Assembly: GCA_944319935.1 (NCBI GenBank)
Contig: CALUFM010000001.1
Location: 248,001-312,000 of the forward strand
DNA from: an uncultured Prevotella sp.
GTDB lineage: Bacteria; Bacteroidota; Bacteroidia; Bacteroidales; Bacteroidaceae
Reading direction: 5' to 3'
DNA length: 64,000 bases
The translations under genes were made by a program, and so were the position numbers. This document shows, one piece after another, positions 52,358 through 61,729 of the stretch; within the stretch, counting starts at the first letter, position 1; the number at the start of each line of letters is the position of its first letter. The notes beneath the pieces were generated by a model. It worked only from the letters and a program-made list of their open reading frames with translations. It searched no databases and had not been told where the DNA came from.

Positions 52358-54202
52358 TTATTCTACTGTTACAGATTTCGCCAAATTCCTTGGCTGGTCA
52401 ACATTTTTCCCTTTGCACACAGCTATGTGATAAGCCAGCAGTTGCAACGGTATCGTCGCCAACAACGGTTCAAGGCATTCTTGAGTGTCTGGCAGTTCTA
52501 TCGTCTCATCAACAATCTTGCTTATCGTATCGTCACCTTGTGTAACCAAAGCGATGACCTTGCCCTTACGGGCTTTTATCTCCTGGATGTTGCTCAACAC
52601 TTTCTCATACATCGAGTTGCGTGTGGCGACAACAACTACAGGCATGTCTGAATCAATCAAGGCTATCGGCCCATGTTTCATTTCCGCTGCGGGATATCCT
52701 TCTGCATGGATATAACTTATTTCCTTTAGTTTCAACGCTCCTTCCAATGCTACCGGATAATTATAACCTCGACCTAAATACAAGAAGTTTCTTGCGTATG
52801 TGAAAATCCTGCTCAATGACGCAATCCTGTCATTGAGTTTCAACGTTTCTTCCAATTTTGACGGTATTACGCTAAGCTCCTTCACTATACCTAAATAGGT
52901 TGCGGAGTCTATCGTTCCCCTTTCTTTGGCCAAGGCCAACGCAAGCATTGTCAAAACCGTGACCTGACCTGTGAACGCCTTAGTAGAAGCCACACCAATT
53001 TCAGGGCCTACGTGTATATAAGACCCTGTATCCGTAGCTCGTGGTATGCTTGAGCCTATGGCATTGCATATTCCGTAAATAAAAGCTCCGCTTTGCCTTG
53101 CAAGCTTCACGGCGGCCAACGTGTCCGCCGTCTCACCGCTTTGAGATATAGCTATGACAACATCGTTCTTTGTCACGACAGGGTTCCTGTATCTGAACTC
53201 GCTCGCATACTCAACCTCCACAGGTATCCTGCAAAGGCTTTCTATTATCTGCTTGCCAATAAGACCTGCATGCCAAGAAGTGCCACAACCTACAATTATT
53301 ATCCTGTTAGCCGACAGCAGTTGCTTCTTATAGTCAATCACAGCACTCAATGTCACATTGGTAGCCTCAACATTAACACGGCCTCTCATGCAATTTGTCA
53401 GACATTCAGGCTGTTCAAATATCTCTTTCAACATGAAATGCGGGAATCCGCCTTTCTCTATCTGCCCCAAGTCCAAGTCCACAGTCTGTATTTTCGGGAA
53501 AAGTTCACGGTTCAGTATATTGACGACTTTCAAGTCTTCTCCCTTTCTCATTACAGCTATGGAGCCGTCTTCAAGATATACAACCCTGTCAGTATATTCA
53601 ATTATCGGACTGGCATCAGAGGCCAAGAAGAACTCATGCTCGCCCACGCCTATCACCAAAGGACTTTGACGGCAAGCCGCTATTATCTGATTAGGCTCAC
53701 GCTTGTCTAGCAAGGCCACAGCATACGAGCCAATCACCTCATGCAACGCCAACTGCATTGCCGTAAGCAAATCAAGCTTTTTTCTTGTCTGCACATATTC
53801 TATAAGCTGCACCAACACCTCCGTATCGGTATCCGAACGGAACGTGAGCCCTTTCGACTGCAGCTTTTTCTTCAAGTCCGCATAATTTTCAATTATGCCA
53901 TTGTGGATTATCGCAAGGTTCTTTGATTCTGAATAATGAGGGTGCGCATTAATCGATGAAGGTTCGCCATGGGTCGCCCAACGTGTATGGGCAATGCCTA
54001 CGGTTCCAGAGACATCCTTGTCTTTGCAAAAATCATCAAGGTCGGCTACTTTGCCCTTGGTCTTATATACATTCAAGCCCCCGCCTGAATTAAGCAAGGC
54101 CGTACCTGCGCTGTCATAGCCACGATATTCAAGCCGGCCAAGTCCTTTTATCAGAATTGGATATGCCTCTTTTTCTCCTATATAACCGACAATGCCACAC
54201 AT
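52358..54202 (-). CDS. glmS: Glutamine-fructose-6-phosphate aminotransferase
   Basis: It makes glucosamine-6-phosphate for peptidoglycan and lipopolysaccharide. At 614 residues it is typical. The N-terminal nucleophile is Cys after the initiator Met (MCGIVGYIGEKEAYPILIKG). The glutaminase part has GIAHTRWATHGEPSSINAHP; two SIS domains follow with IVGCGTSWHAGLIGKQIIE and FLYLGRGYNYPVALEGALK. The C-terminal end NLAKSVTVE is the conserved tail of the family. It starts 6 bp after the export lipoprotein stop, so the two are co-transcribed. Confidence 0.97.
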   Translation of the reverse strand: MCGIVGYIGEKEAYPILIKGLGRLEYRGYDSAGTALLNSGGGLNVYKTKGKVADLDDFCKDKDVSGTVGIAHTRWATHGEPSSINAHPHYSESKNLAIIHNGIIENYADLKKKLQSKGLTFRSDTDTEVLVQLIEYVQTRKKLDLLTAMQLALHEVIGSYAVALLDKREPNQIIAACRQSPLVIGVGEHEFFLASDASPIIEYTDRVVYLEDGSIAVMRKGEDLKVVNILNRELFPKIQTVDLDLGQIEKGGFPHFMLKEIFEQPECLTNCMRGRVNVEATNVTLSAVIDYKKQLLSANRIIIVGCGTSWHAGLIGKQIIESLCRIPVEVEYASEFRYRNPVVTKNDVVIAISQSGETADTLAAVKLARQSGAFIYGICNAIGSSIPRATDTGSYIHVGPEIGVASTKAFTGQVTVLTMLALALAKERGTIDSATYLGIVKELSVIPSKLEETLKLNDRIASLSRIFTYARNFLYLGRGYNYPVALEGALKLKEISYIHAEGYPAAEMKHGPIALIDSDMPVVVVATRNSMYEKVLSNIQEIKARKGKVIALVTQGDDTISKIVDETIELPDTQECLEPLLATIPLQLLAYHIAVCKGKNVDQPRNLAKSVTVE

Positions 54203-54208
54203 AAAATC

Positions 54209-55006
54209 TTATTTTACCACGTTAACTACCAATGACGCGACCGAGGTAACAACGCTTAACACTGAGAACCAAATGGTAACGCTTGAACCTATGGCTGAAT
54301 TTTGCGCCTGTACCTTGTTTGGCTCTACATATATGTAGTCATTCTGCTGGAGATAATAATACGGTGAGTTTATCAGGTTCGCGTCATTCAGGTTCAACCT
54401 GTGAGTTGTCTTTAACCCTGTGGAATCCTCACGTATGAGCAACACATTCTCGCGCCTTCCGTATATGGTCAGGTCGCCAGCACGAGCCAAAGCCTCGATG
54501 ACGCTTATCTTTTCCTGGTCAACATTGAACACGCCCGGCGACTTCACCTCGCCGGCCACCGTCACCTTGAAACTCGCCATCTTCACCGTAACTATCGGAT
54601 TCTCGGTTTTTGCCATATAAGGGATTATCTTCTCCCTTATATAATTCTCACATTGGCGCTTCGTCATGCCGCCTACTTTCAACTGGCCGACTACCGGGAA
54701 ATTGATAAACCCGTCATTGTCAACCAAGTAGGTCTGCAACGAGCCCGCACCCGTATACAACGTACCCGTAGAATTAAGTGTGTTGGTCACCGACAAGTTA
54801 AAAGGCGTAGCAGCCTTCGGGTCGGTCGTACTTACGGTTATCGTAAGCAAGTCTTTTGGCATTATCCTTGCGTCAAACAAGCCTTTCGATGCTGCGAGAT
54901 TCACAGTATCCGCATTTTGAAAATACGCGATGTGCTTGCTGCTGCCACAACTACCAAGAAACAGGCAGAACGCAGCGAACAACACCAAGTTTAGTATCTT
55001 CTTCAT
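54209..55006 (-). CDS. Polysaccharide export lipoprotein (Wza-like)
   Basis: A 265-residue outer-membrane lipoprotein: signal peptide with lipobox ending LFLGSC. The Poly_export domain starts after AYFQNADTVNLA and includes MPKDLLTITVSTTDPKAATP, followed by SLBB-type segments FKVTVAGEVKSPGVFNVDQE and VIEALARAGDLTIYGRRENV. A C-terminal hydrophobic helix (VTIWFSVLSVVTSVASLVV) may span the outer membrane as in Wza. It is the first gene of the glmS transcript. No other capsule genes are nearby. Confidence 0.92.
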   Translation of the reverse strand: MKKILNLVLFAAFCLFLGSCGSSKHIAYFQNADTVNLAASKGLFDARIMPKDLLTITVSTTDPKAATPFNLSVTNTLNSTGTLYTGAGSLQTYLVDNDGFINFPVVGQLKVGGMTKRQCENYIREKIIPYMAKTENPIVTVKMASFKVTVAGEVKSPGVFNVDQEKISVIEALARAGDLTIYGRRENVLLIREDSTGLKTTHRLNLNDANLINSPYYYLQQNDYIYVEPNKVQAQNSAIGSSVTIWFSVLSVVTSVASLVVNVVK

Positions 55007-55040
55007 AATTGAGTGTTGTAATGAAATCGTAAAAACTTTG

Positions 55041-55048
55041 CAAAAATA
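55041..55048 (-). promoter_or_regulatory. Promoter -7 box of the export lipoprotein-glmS operon
   Basis: The minus strand reads TATTTTTG (TAnnTTTG), 35 bp before the start at 55006. Confidence 0.7.
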
Positions 55049-55095
55049 CTCTTATTTTCCGAGACTTACAAATATTTCAAAAGATTAATTCCACA

Positions 55096-55136
55096 AAAGC
55101 CCCTCTTGCTGGCGGATGTCAAGCAAGAGGGGCTTT
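55096..55136 (-). terminator. Intrinsic terminator after uxaC
   Basis: A perfect 15-bp stem AAAGCCCCTCTTGCT (55096-55110) pairs with 55122-55136. It lies 13 bp after the uxaC stop. Confidence 0.88.
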
Positions 55137-55148
55137 GTCGTCTTTGTT

Positions 55149-56552
55149 TTAGAATTTAAAATAATTCTTCGCGTTGTAATAGCTGATGTCTTCAACCATC
55201 CTGTTAAGCATTTCCTTGTCGTCCGGTATGAGACCCTTTTCCACGTCGTTGCCCAACAAATTGCACAACAGGCGGCGGAAATACTCATGACGCGGATATG
55301 ACAGGAACGAACGGCTGTCAGTAAGCATGCCGACAAAGCGGCTCAGCAATCCAAGCACTGAGAGCGCGTTCATCTGCCTTGTCATTCCGTCAAGCTGGTC
55401 GTTGAACCACCAGCCGCTGCCAAACTGTATTTTACCGGGGCAAGAGCCGTCTTGGAAGTTACCGAGCATTGTGGCGATAACCTCATTCGCGCACGGGTTC
55501 AGCGTATATAATATTGTACGCGTAAGCTTTCCTTCTGCATTCAGGTGGTCAAGGAAATGGCTCATCGCCTTGGCTGTATTGAACTCTCCAATCGAGTCAA
55601 ATCCCGTGTCAGGGCCAAGTTTCTTGAACATCAGGCTGTTGTTGTCACGTATTGCGCCATAGTGGTATTGCTGAGTCCAATCGCTATCGTAATCCATTTC
55701 CGCAAACACTGTCAACATGCAGTGCTTGAACTGACGTATCTCAAGCTGTGAAAGCTCTTGGCCACGCATGGCCTTTTCGAATATTGTCTCGATTTGGCTG
55801 TCTGTGTACGGCTCGTCGTAAAACTCCTCGATACCGTGGTCAGACAGGCGGCAGCCATTCTCGTTGAAGAAGTCATGGCGTTTCTGCAAAGCGTCAACAA
55901 GGTCTTGGAATTTCGAGATGGTCACTCCGGCCACTTCGCCAAGCTTCGTCACATACTCGGCAAAGTTCTTCGCGTTGTCTACGGCCATGGCCTTGTCAGG
56001 ACGCCAAGCCGGTATCATCTTAATCTCAAACCCGCTCTCCTTCGTCTGCTTGTGGTATTTCAGGTCGTCAATCGGATCGTCGGTTGTACATACGCACTCT
56101 ACATTGTAACGGCGCATGAAGCCGCGTGCGGTATATCCAGGCTGCTGCAGCTTCTCGTTACACTCGTCATATATCTCGCGCGCAGTCTTGGGGCTAAGCA
56201 GCTTGTCTATGCCGAAAGCGGTTTTCAGCTCAAGGTGAGTCCAATGGTAAAGCGGATTGCGCAATGTGTAAGGAACGGTCTCAGCCCATTTCTCGAATTT
56301 TTCCCAGTCGCTTGTCTCCGTTCCGGTACAATATTTCTCGTCAACTCCGTTTGTACGCATGGCGCGCCACTTATAGTGGTCGCCGCCAAGCCAAAGCTCG
56401 GTTATGCTCTTGAACTTATGGTCATTGGCAACCATTTCGGGAATAAGGTGGCAGTGGTAATCGATGATAGGCATCTTAGCCGCATGATCATGAAAAAGTT
56501 CCTGCGCTGTAGCTGTTTCCAACAGGAAATTTTCATCCATAAATTTCTTCAT
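55149..56552 (-). CDS. uxaC: Glucuronate/galacturonate isomerase
   Basis: A 467-residue amidohydrolase-fold enzyme that isomerises glucuronate to fructuronate or galacturonate to tagaturonate, the first step of hexuronate breakdown from pectin or host glycans. The metal motif is PIIDYHCHLIPEMV near residue 30; others are LRNPLYHWTHLELKTAFGI and CTTDDPIDDLKYH. The C-terminal GMLTDSRSFLSYPRHEYFRR is highly conserved in UxaC. It has a single-gene terminator and no neighbouring uxaB or uxuA genes, so the rest of the pathway is elsewhere. Confidence 0.96.
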   Translation of the reverse strand: MKKFMDENFLLETATAQELFHDHAAKMPIIDYHCHLIPEMVANDHKFKSITELWLGGDHYKWRAMRTNGVDEKYCTGTETSDWEKFEKWAETVPYTLRNPLYHWTHLELKTAFGIDKLLSPKTAREIYDECNEKLQQPGYTARGFMRRYNVECVCTTDDPIDDLKYHKQTKESGFEIKMIPAWRPDKAMAVDNAKNFAEYVTKLGEVAGVTISKFQDLVDALQKRHDFFNENGCRLSDHGIEEFYDEPYTDSQIETIFEKAMRGQELSQLEIRQFKHCMLTVFAEMDYDSDWTQQYHYGAIRDNNSLMFKKLGPDTGFDSIGEFNTAKAMSHFLDHLNAEGKLTRTILYTLNPCANEVIATMLGNFQDGSCPGKIQFGSGWWFNDQLDGMTRQMNALSVLGLLSRFVGMLTDSRSFLSYPRHEYFRRLLCNLLGNDVEKGLIPDDKEMLNRMVEDISYYNAKNYFKF

Positions 56553-56629
56553 CTTTGTTTTCTTTAAATAGTTAATTCGTTAATTGTAGTTTATTCTTTC
56601 ATTTTTCAACCAAATTCGGCGAATTTGCA

Positions 56630-56715
56630 ACATACGGTCTTTTACAACGCAAAAGACAGCAAATTACGATGTGAAAGACGGCCTTTTGCAAGCCAATATG
56701 CCATCTTTTACAACT
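56630..56715. repeat. Degenerate AAAAGACGGC intergenic repeat, copy 7
   Basis: CGGTCTTTTACAACGCAAAA, AAGACAGCAAATTACGATG, GAAAGACGGCCTTTTGCAAG and GCCATCTTTTACAAC words occur in succession. It lies between the divergent uxaC and ansA genes, upstream of the ansA promoter. Confidence 0.75.
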
Positions 56716-56777
56716 GTAACACATTCATGCCAAAATCCATCGAACTCATGTTATTTATGCAAATATACATCTTTTTT

Positions 56778-56808
56778 TTTGATTTCAGACTATTTTAAGC
56801 TATATTTG
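56778..56808 (+). promoter_or_regulatory. Promoter of ansA
   Basis: TTTG at 56778-56781 and TATATTTG at 56801-56808 with a 19-bp spacer, matching the Bacteroidetes consensus. Confidence 0.85.
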
Positions 56809-56848
56809 CACAAAATAAAATACATAAACGATGTTAACCTCAACTTCA

Positions 56849-57886
56849 ATGGAAAAAAGAAACAACAAAGTCCTATTGATTTATACGGGCGGCACCATAG
56901 GGATGGGGCAAAACCCTGACACCGGCGCATTGGAACCCCTTGACTTCAACCACCTGGTCAGTTGCCTGCCTGAGTTCTCAATGCTCAAAACAGGCATTGA
57001 GACATACCAATTTACGCCGCCGATTGACTCCAGCGACATGTCTCCGCGCCTGTGGTCGCAACTGGTAAGCATAATAGCCGAAAGATACGACCGTTATGAC
57101 GGCTTTGTCATATTGCACGGCACGGACACGATGGCATACACGGCCTCAGCCCTGTCATTCATGCTTGAGAACCTTACCAAGCCCGTCATCCTGACAGGAA
57201 GCCAATTGCCCATCAACCAACTGCGCACAGACGGGAAAGAGAACCTCATAACAAGCATTGAAATAGCATCGGCCTATCATGAAGACGGCACGGCCATAGT
57301 GCCCGAAGTATGCATCTATTTCAGCGGCAAGCTGTTGAGAGGCAACAGGTCAACCAAGACAAACGCCGACGGATTCAACGCTTTCGAGTCGTTCAACTTT
57401 CCACATTTGGCCGAGGCAGGTGTCAACATAATATATAACGAAGAACATATACTGAAACCTGACTTCACAAAACCCATGATACCGCACACAGACGTCGACC
57501 AAAACGTCATCGTCTTCTCCCTGTTCCCAGGGCTGCAAGAAAACATAATACGCCACGTGCTTGACGCGCCCGAACTCCGCTCCATAGTCATGCGCAGTTT
57601 CGGAAGCGGCAACGCGCCAAAGAAACAATGGCTCACAAGCATGCTGCAACAGGCCAGCAACCGCGGCGTAATAATAGTAAACATAAGCCAATGTCTCGCC
57701 GGCAGCGTGGAGATGTCAAGATATGACACAGGCTACAGGCTCAAGACTTCAGGCGTGATAAGCGGGTTTGACAGCACTGTGGAATGCGCCGTGACCAAGC
57801 TCATGTGCATGCAAGGCCGGTTCACAGACAACAACACCGTGACAGAATACATGATGCAACCGCTTTGCGGAGAAATAACAATTTAA
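56849..57886 (+). CDS. ansA: Type I (cytoplasmic) L-asparaginase
   Basis: About 345 residues, no signal peptide. It hydrolyses asparagine to aspartate and ammonia. The first catalytic Thr is in LLIYTGGTIGMGQNPDTG; the second Thr-Asp pair is in VILHGTDTMAYTASALSFML near residue 95. A Lys-containing conserved segment is LRTDGKENLITSIEIAS. The start at 56849 (MEKRNNKVLLIYTGG) fits homologues; an in-frame ATG at 56831 is possible. Confidence 0.94.
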   Translation: MEKRNNKVLLIYTGGTIGMGQNPDTGALEPLDFNHLVSCLPEFSMLKTGIETYQFTPPIDSSDMSPRLWSQLVSIIAERYDRYDGFVILHGTDTMAYTASALSFMLENLTKPVILTGSQLPINQLRTDGKENLITSIEIASAYHEDGTAIVPEVCIYFSGKLLRGNRSTKTNADGFNAFESFNFPHLAEAGVNIIYNEEHILKPDFTKPMIPHTDVDQNVIVFSLFPGLQENIIRHVLDAPELRSIVMRSFGSGNAPKKQWLTSMLQQASNRGVIIVNISQCLAGSVEMSRYDTGYRLKTSGVISGFDSTVECAVTKLMCMQGRFTDNNTVTEYMMQPLCGEITI

Positions 57887-57905
57887 TTAAAAAATGCCCG
57901 ATTTG

Positions 57906-57936
57906 TTTGATTGTTCAAATAAAATACGTATATTTG
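57906..57936 (+). promoter_or_regulatory. Promoter of the rubrerythrin gene
   Basis: TTTG at 57906-57909 and TATATTTG at 57929-57936, spacer 19 bp. Confidence 0.85.
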
Positions 57937-57983
57937 CAATTCAAAAGTGACATTCACAAACAACTTTAAAAACTCAAAAAATT

Positions 57984-58523
57984 ATGGATTTAAAAGGAAC
58001 AAAAACCGAAAAGAACCTGCAAGAAGCTTTTGCCGGTGAGTCACAGGCACGCAACAAGTATACTTACTTCGCTTCAAAAGCAAGAAAAGACGGCTACGAG
58101 CAAATAGCTGACATCTTTGAAGAGACAGCACGCAACGAGAAGGAACACGCGAAACTGTGGTTCAAGTATCTTGAAGGCGGAGACATCAAAGACACCGCAA
58201 GCAACCTTGAAGCAGCCGCAGCAGGCGAAAACTTCGAGTGGACTGACATGTATGACCGCATGGCAAAAGAAGCCGAAGAAGAAGGCTTCAAGGAAATCGC
58301 AGCTAAATTCCGCATGGTAGCAGCCATTGAAAAAGCTCACGAAGAGCGTTACCGCAAGCTGTTGAACAATGTGGAAAGCGAGACTGTCTTCTCAAAGGAC
58401 GGCGATTGCGTTTGGCAGTGCGCAAACTGCGGCCACATCGTCATCGGCAAGAAAGCTCCTAAGATGTGCCCTGTTTGCAACCATCCGCAGAGCTTCTTCG
58501 AGATTAAGGCTGAAAACTATTAA
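57984..58523 (+). CDS. rbr: Rubrerythrin
   Basis: A 179-residue cytoplasmic peroxidase protecting anaerobes from hydrogen peroxide. The N-terminal four-helix domain has the diiron ExxH motifs: [18 protein letters not shown] near residue 50 and [15 protein letters not shown] near residue 115, with the early Glu in [14 protein letters not shown]. The C-terminal rubredoxin domain holds [20 protein letters not shown] (two CxxC pairs). It is expressed from its own promoter and ends at a strong hairpin. Confidence 0.97.
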   Translation: MDLKGTKTEKNLQEAFAGESQARNKYTYFASKARKDGYEQIADIFEETARNEKEHAKLWFKYLEGGDIKDTASNLEAAAAGENFEWTDMYDRMAKEAEEEGFKEIAAKFRMVAAIEKAHEERYRKLLNNVESETVFSKDGDCVWQCANCGHIVIGKKAPKMCPVCNHPQSFFEIKAENY

Positions 58524-58541
58524 TCAAATCGGTTTTACAAC

Positions 58542-58582
58542 AACAAATAAAGGCCGCGCCCTATGGCGCGCCTTTATTTGTT
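58542..58582 (+). terminator. Intrinsic terminator after the rubrerythrin gene
   Basis: AACAAATAAAGG(C)CGCGCC (58542-58560) pairs with 58565-58582 with one bulged base; a T-rich tail follows. Confidence 0.88.
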
Positions 58583-58643
58583 TGTCAAATTATAGCCGCA
58601 ACTTCAACATTGCGTTTTCCCGTATATTGAAACCTATTTTTTA

Positions 58644-59528
58644 TTATAACCTGAACTTCAAGCATTCACTTATGCGCTGCATAGTTGTAAGCCTGGTCGG
58701 CACAAGCGGCAGGCGAAGTACATTCTCTATCATGCCCATCTCATGAAGCATGGCCTTCACACCGGCAGGGTTTCCGTCAACAAAAAGCAGGTTGAACAAA
58801 TCCGTAAACCTGTGATGTATCTTGCGCGCGCTTTCAATCTCGCCACTCATTTCAAGCCTTATCATACGTGAAAACTCCTTTGGCAAGGCATTTCCGATAA
58901 CCGAAATGACACCGGCCGCTCCACAGGCTATCATCGGGAAAGTGAGAGCGTCATCGCCACTTATCACATCAAACGTGTCTGGTTTGTTCTTTATAATCTC
59001 GTCAACCTGTTCCAGATTTCCGCTCGCCTCCTTCACTCCAACAATGTTCTTGCAATCACGGGCAAGGCGCAATGTGGTTTCCGCCTTCATGTTCACCCCT
59101 GTGCGTCCCGGCACATTATAAAGAACGACCGGCAGTTGCGTTGCGGCGGCAATAGTCTTGAAATGCTGGTAAAGCCCTTCTTGCGACGGCTTGTTGTAAT
59201 ATGGACAAACACTCAGCACGCCGTCTATGCCCGAGAAATCACCTGTCTGCAACTCATGAACCACTTCTGCCGTGTTGTTACCTCCGCACCCCATCAGTAT
59301 TGGCATCTTGTCACCTACCATTTCCACGACCAGGTCCTTGATTTTTTGCTTCTCGTCTTTTGTCAAAGTCGGTGTTTCGCCTGTCGTGGCAAGTATGCAA
59401 TAGAAATCGGCACCGTTGTCAATCTGATAAGTTATGAGCCTTTTCAGGGCCACATAGTCAACAGAGCCATCTGAAGAAAAAGGCGTAACAAGGGCTATCC
59501 CCAGACCTTTAAATATATTGCGTGCCAT
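58644..59528 (-). CDS. dapA: 4-hydroxy-tetrahydrodipicolinate synthase
   Basis: A 294-residue TIM-barrel lyase condensing pyruvate with aspartate semialdehyde, the first step of lysine and diaminopimelate synthesis. Motifs: GIALVTPFSSDGSVDYVALK, ILATTGETPTLTKDEKQ, catalytic Tyr region VVLYNVPGRTGVNMKAET, Schiff-base Lys in IVGVKEASGNLEQV, and DVISGDDALTFPMIACGA. It is converging on the rubrerythrin gene, separated by its terminator. Confidence 0.97.
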   Translation of the reverse strand: MARNIFKGLGIALVTPFSSDGSVDYVALKRLITYQIDNGADFYCILATTGETPTLTKDEKQKIKDLVVEMVGDKMPILMGCGGNNTAEVVHELQTGDFSGIDGVLSVCPYYNKPSQEGLYQHFKTIAAATQLPVVLYNVPGRTGVNMKAETTLRLARDCKNIVGVKEASGNLEQVDEIIKNKPDTFDVISGDDALTFPMIACGAAGVISVIGNALPKEFSRMIRLEMSGEIESARKIHHRFTDLFNLLFVDGNPAGVKAMLHEMGMIENVLRLPLVPTRLTTMQRISECLKFRL

Positions 59529-59559
59529 AAAAAACGTATTTTTCGTTATAAACCAGTTG

Positions 59560-59567
59560 CAAAAATA
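59560..59567 (-). promoter_or_regulatory. Promoter -7 box for dapA
   Basis: The minus strand reads TATTTTTG (TAnnTTTG), 32 bp before the start at 59528. Confidence 0.65.
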
Positions 59568-59719
59568 CTATTTTTACATCAAAACACAAAACAAAAACCG
59601 AGGTTTTACGGTTGTCCTGCCATACGCCTGTAAAGTTTTATGATATTGGCTGCAAAAACGCCAACCACAATCTATCCCCACAAAAAACATACGGCCGCAA
59701 GCCCACATCCCCCGCAACA

Positions 59720-60637
59720 TTAATTGCTGCCGATATAAAGGAACAGCATGCCAAGCAGTACAAGAACCAAATCCACGACCTTGCTCTTGAGATTTTTCTC
59801 ATGTAAAAGCACCGCTCCGAACAAGAACGACACAACCACGCTGCCGCGCCTTATCATCGAGACAATGCTTATCATCGCACCTGGAACGCTCAACGCATAG
59901 AAATAAACAAAGTCAGCCGCGCTAAGGAACACGCTTATCAAAATAATACACCAGTCCCAGCGAAATGGCGTTGTATGCTTACGCTTAGGCCACCACAGCA
60001 CGATGAGCATGACGCCCATCATGAAACATTGGTAGATGTTATACCAACTCTGCACTATCATGCGGTCAAGCCCCACCCCGCCGTGTCCGACCGGTGCCAT
60101 CAGATATTTGTCATAAAGTCCGCTGACGGCACCGAGCAACGCTGCCAACACAATGAAATAAATCCAGCGGTCATGCTTGAAGTCAATCCCCTCCTTCTTG
60201 CCACTGCGGCTCAACATCAGGAACGAAGCCACGGCCAACGCCACACCTATCCACTGGTAAATGTTCAAGCGTTCGCCAAAAACGATGAACGCGCCAACCA
60301 ACACCATCACCGGACGCGTGGCATTGATGGGGCCGACAATGGTCAACGGCAAATGCTTCATGCCAAAATAGCCGAAAACCCATGAAGAAAGCACGATGAC
60401 GCTCTTCAGGACAATATACTTATGCACTTCCCATCCACCGCTCGCCACATGAAAAATCGTGCCGTCAAGGGCATTCGTCGTTGCCGACAACACGATGAAA
60501 GGCAAGAATATGAGCGACGAAAACAATGTGTTCAGAAACAATACCGGAATCACAGCGTTGCCGTCAAGCGACTTTTTCTTGAACGAATCATAAAAGCCCA
60601 ACAGCACGGCCGACAAGAAAGCCAATATCAACCACAT
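59720..60637 (-). CDS. EamA/DMT-family membrane transporter
   Basis: A 305-residue inner-membrane protein with about ten hydrophobic segments arranged as two homologous halves: residues 1-140 (including MKHLPLTIVGPINATRPVMV) and 160-305 (including FVYFYALSVPGAMISIVSMI and VVDLVLVLLGMLFLYIG). This fits the drug/metabolite transporter superfamily. The substrate is unknown. It follows truA on the same strand, 41 bp away. Confidence 0.85.
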   Translation of the reverse strand: MWLILAFLSAVLLGFYDSFKKKSLDGNAVIPVLFLNTLFSSLIFLPFIVLSATTNALDGTIFHVASGGWEVHKYIVLKSVIVLSSWVFGYFGMKHLPLTIVGPINATRPVMVLVGAFIVFGERLNIYQWIGVALAVASFLMLSRSGKKEGIDFKHDRWIYFIVLAALLGAVSGLYDKYLMAPVGHGGVGLDRMIVQSWYNIYQCFMMGVMLIVLWWPKRKHTTPFRWDWCIILISVFLSAADFVYFYALSVPGAMISIVSMIRRGSVVVSFLFGAVLLHEKNLKSKVVDLVLVLLGMLFLYIGSN

Positions 60638-60678
60638 AAATCTTATTGATTAAAGTTCAAAAACAGTTAAAGGCATCA

Positions 60679-61458
60679 TTAAATATTTTCACCTAAAGCA
60701 TTTGCTCCTAATATCTTACTGTCAAACGGATACTCTATGTTTTCGAGGAACAACGCATTGCCAGGCATACTCTCGCCGGCATCCGAACGGCTGCCGCCAT
60801 CAATTATATCCTTAAAACCTTCGAGACTGACGCGACCGCGCCCCACGTCAACAAGCGTACCGACCACGGCACGCACCATATTACGAAGGAAACGGTTTGC
60901 CGTTATAACAAAATGCCAACTATACTCCCCGTCCTTGACCCAGCGCGCTTCGGTAACGTTGCAAAGCGTTGTCTTCACGTCTGAATTGCTTTTGCAGAAT
61001 GCGGCGAAGTCGTCATGCCCGAGCAGCATGACCGCCGCCCGGTTCATCTTGTCAAAGTCCAAGTCATAAAACAATTCGCAAGAATAAGCCCTGCGAAAAG
61101 GGTCTTTACGCAAATGCACATAATAACGATATGTACGCGACACAGCACTGAACCGTGCGTGCATGTCATCGCTGACGGGCATGACCTTGTCTGCCGATAT
61201 GTCTCGTGGCAACAGTCTGTTCAGCTTATATACCAGTTGGGGGCAGTCAATGTCCTTGCCTGTGTCAAAATGCGCCACCATCATGCGCGCATGCACTCCC
61301 GTATCGGTACGCCCCGCACCCGTCACACTTACATCCTCACGCAAAAGCGTTGACAAAGCCCGCTGCAGCTCGTCTTGCACCGTGCGCGCGTTCGGCTGCA
61401 CCTGCCACCCGTGATAGGCCGTTCCGTCATACTTAAAATATAGAAAATATCTCCGCAT
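60679..61458 (-). CDS. truA: tRNA pseudouridine(38-40) synthase
   Basis: A 259-residue enzyme modifying uridines 38-40 in the anticodon arm of many tRNAs. The catalytic Asp is in SVTGAGRTDTGVHARMMVAH near residue 52. Family signatures include FKYDGTAYHGWQVQPNARTV at the N-terminus and TANRFLRNMVRAVVGTLVDV near residue 180. A promoter box lies upstream (61485-61492), and the EamA transporter gene follows. Confidence 0.96.
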   Translation of the reverse strand: MRRYFLYFKYDGTAYHGWQVQPNARTVQDELQRALSTLLREDVSVTGAGRTDTGVHARMMVAHFDTGKDIDCPQLVYKLNRLLPRDISADKVMPVSDDMHARFSAVSRTYRYYVHLRKDPFRRAYSCELFYDLDFDKMNRAAVMLLGHDDFAAFCKSNSDVKTTLCNVTEARWVKDGEYSWHFVITANRFLRNMVRAVVGTLVDVGRGRVSLEGFKDIIDGGSRSDAGESMPGNALFLENIEYPFDSKILGANALGENI

Positions 61459-61484
61459 CGCGTCTTGTAACTGTTATCCGGGTG

Positions 61485-61492
61485 CAAAAGTA
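61485..61492 (-). promoter_or_regulatory. Promoter -7 box for truA
   Basis: The minus strand reads TACTTTTG (TAnnTTTG), 27 bp before the truA start. Confidence 0.65.
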
Positions 61493-61549
61493 CAAAAAAA
61501 TAACGGCACAGCACAACCTTGCGCATTCAAAAAAAACGCCGACATGCAA

Positions 61550-61729
61550 TCACTTTGCCGACTTCCTGCAGTTGCAATCCTTACAAAGCATCTGGCAATT
61601 TTCCCTCACCGTGCGCCCGCCGTCACGCCACGGCGTGATATGGTCGCCTTCCATAAACTCATAGTCAAACTCAACTGCTCGACAAACGAAAAGGAAGCAA
61701 AATGCGGAAACATGCTTACATCTTGATTT
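61550..61729 (-). pseudogene. HNH endonuclease C-terminal remnant
   Basis: On the minus strand the frame ending at 61550 reads [20 protein letters not shown], then [17 protein letters not shown] and a stop. This matches the C-terminal half of HNH nucleases, with the D-H-I-x-P-W metal-site motif and N-C-Q-x-L-C-x-x-C-N. The frame closes upstream at a stop near 61730-61732. The only ATG (61654) leaves 34 residues, far short of an HNH protein, so the 5' part is lost or shifted. A CPFC pair in another frame near 61745 may be a relic of it. Confidence 0.6.
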
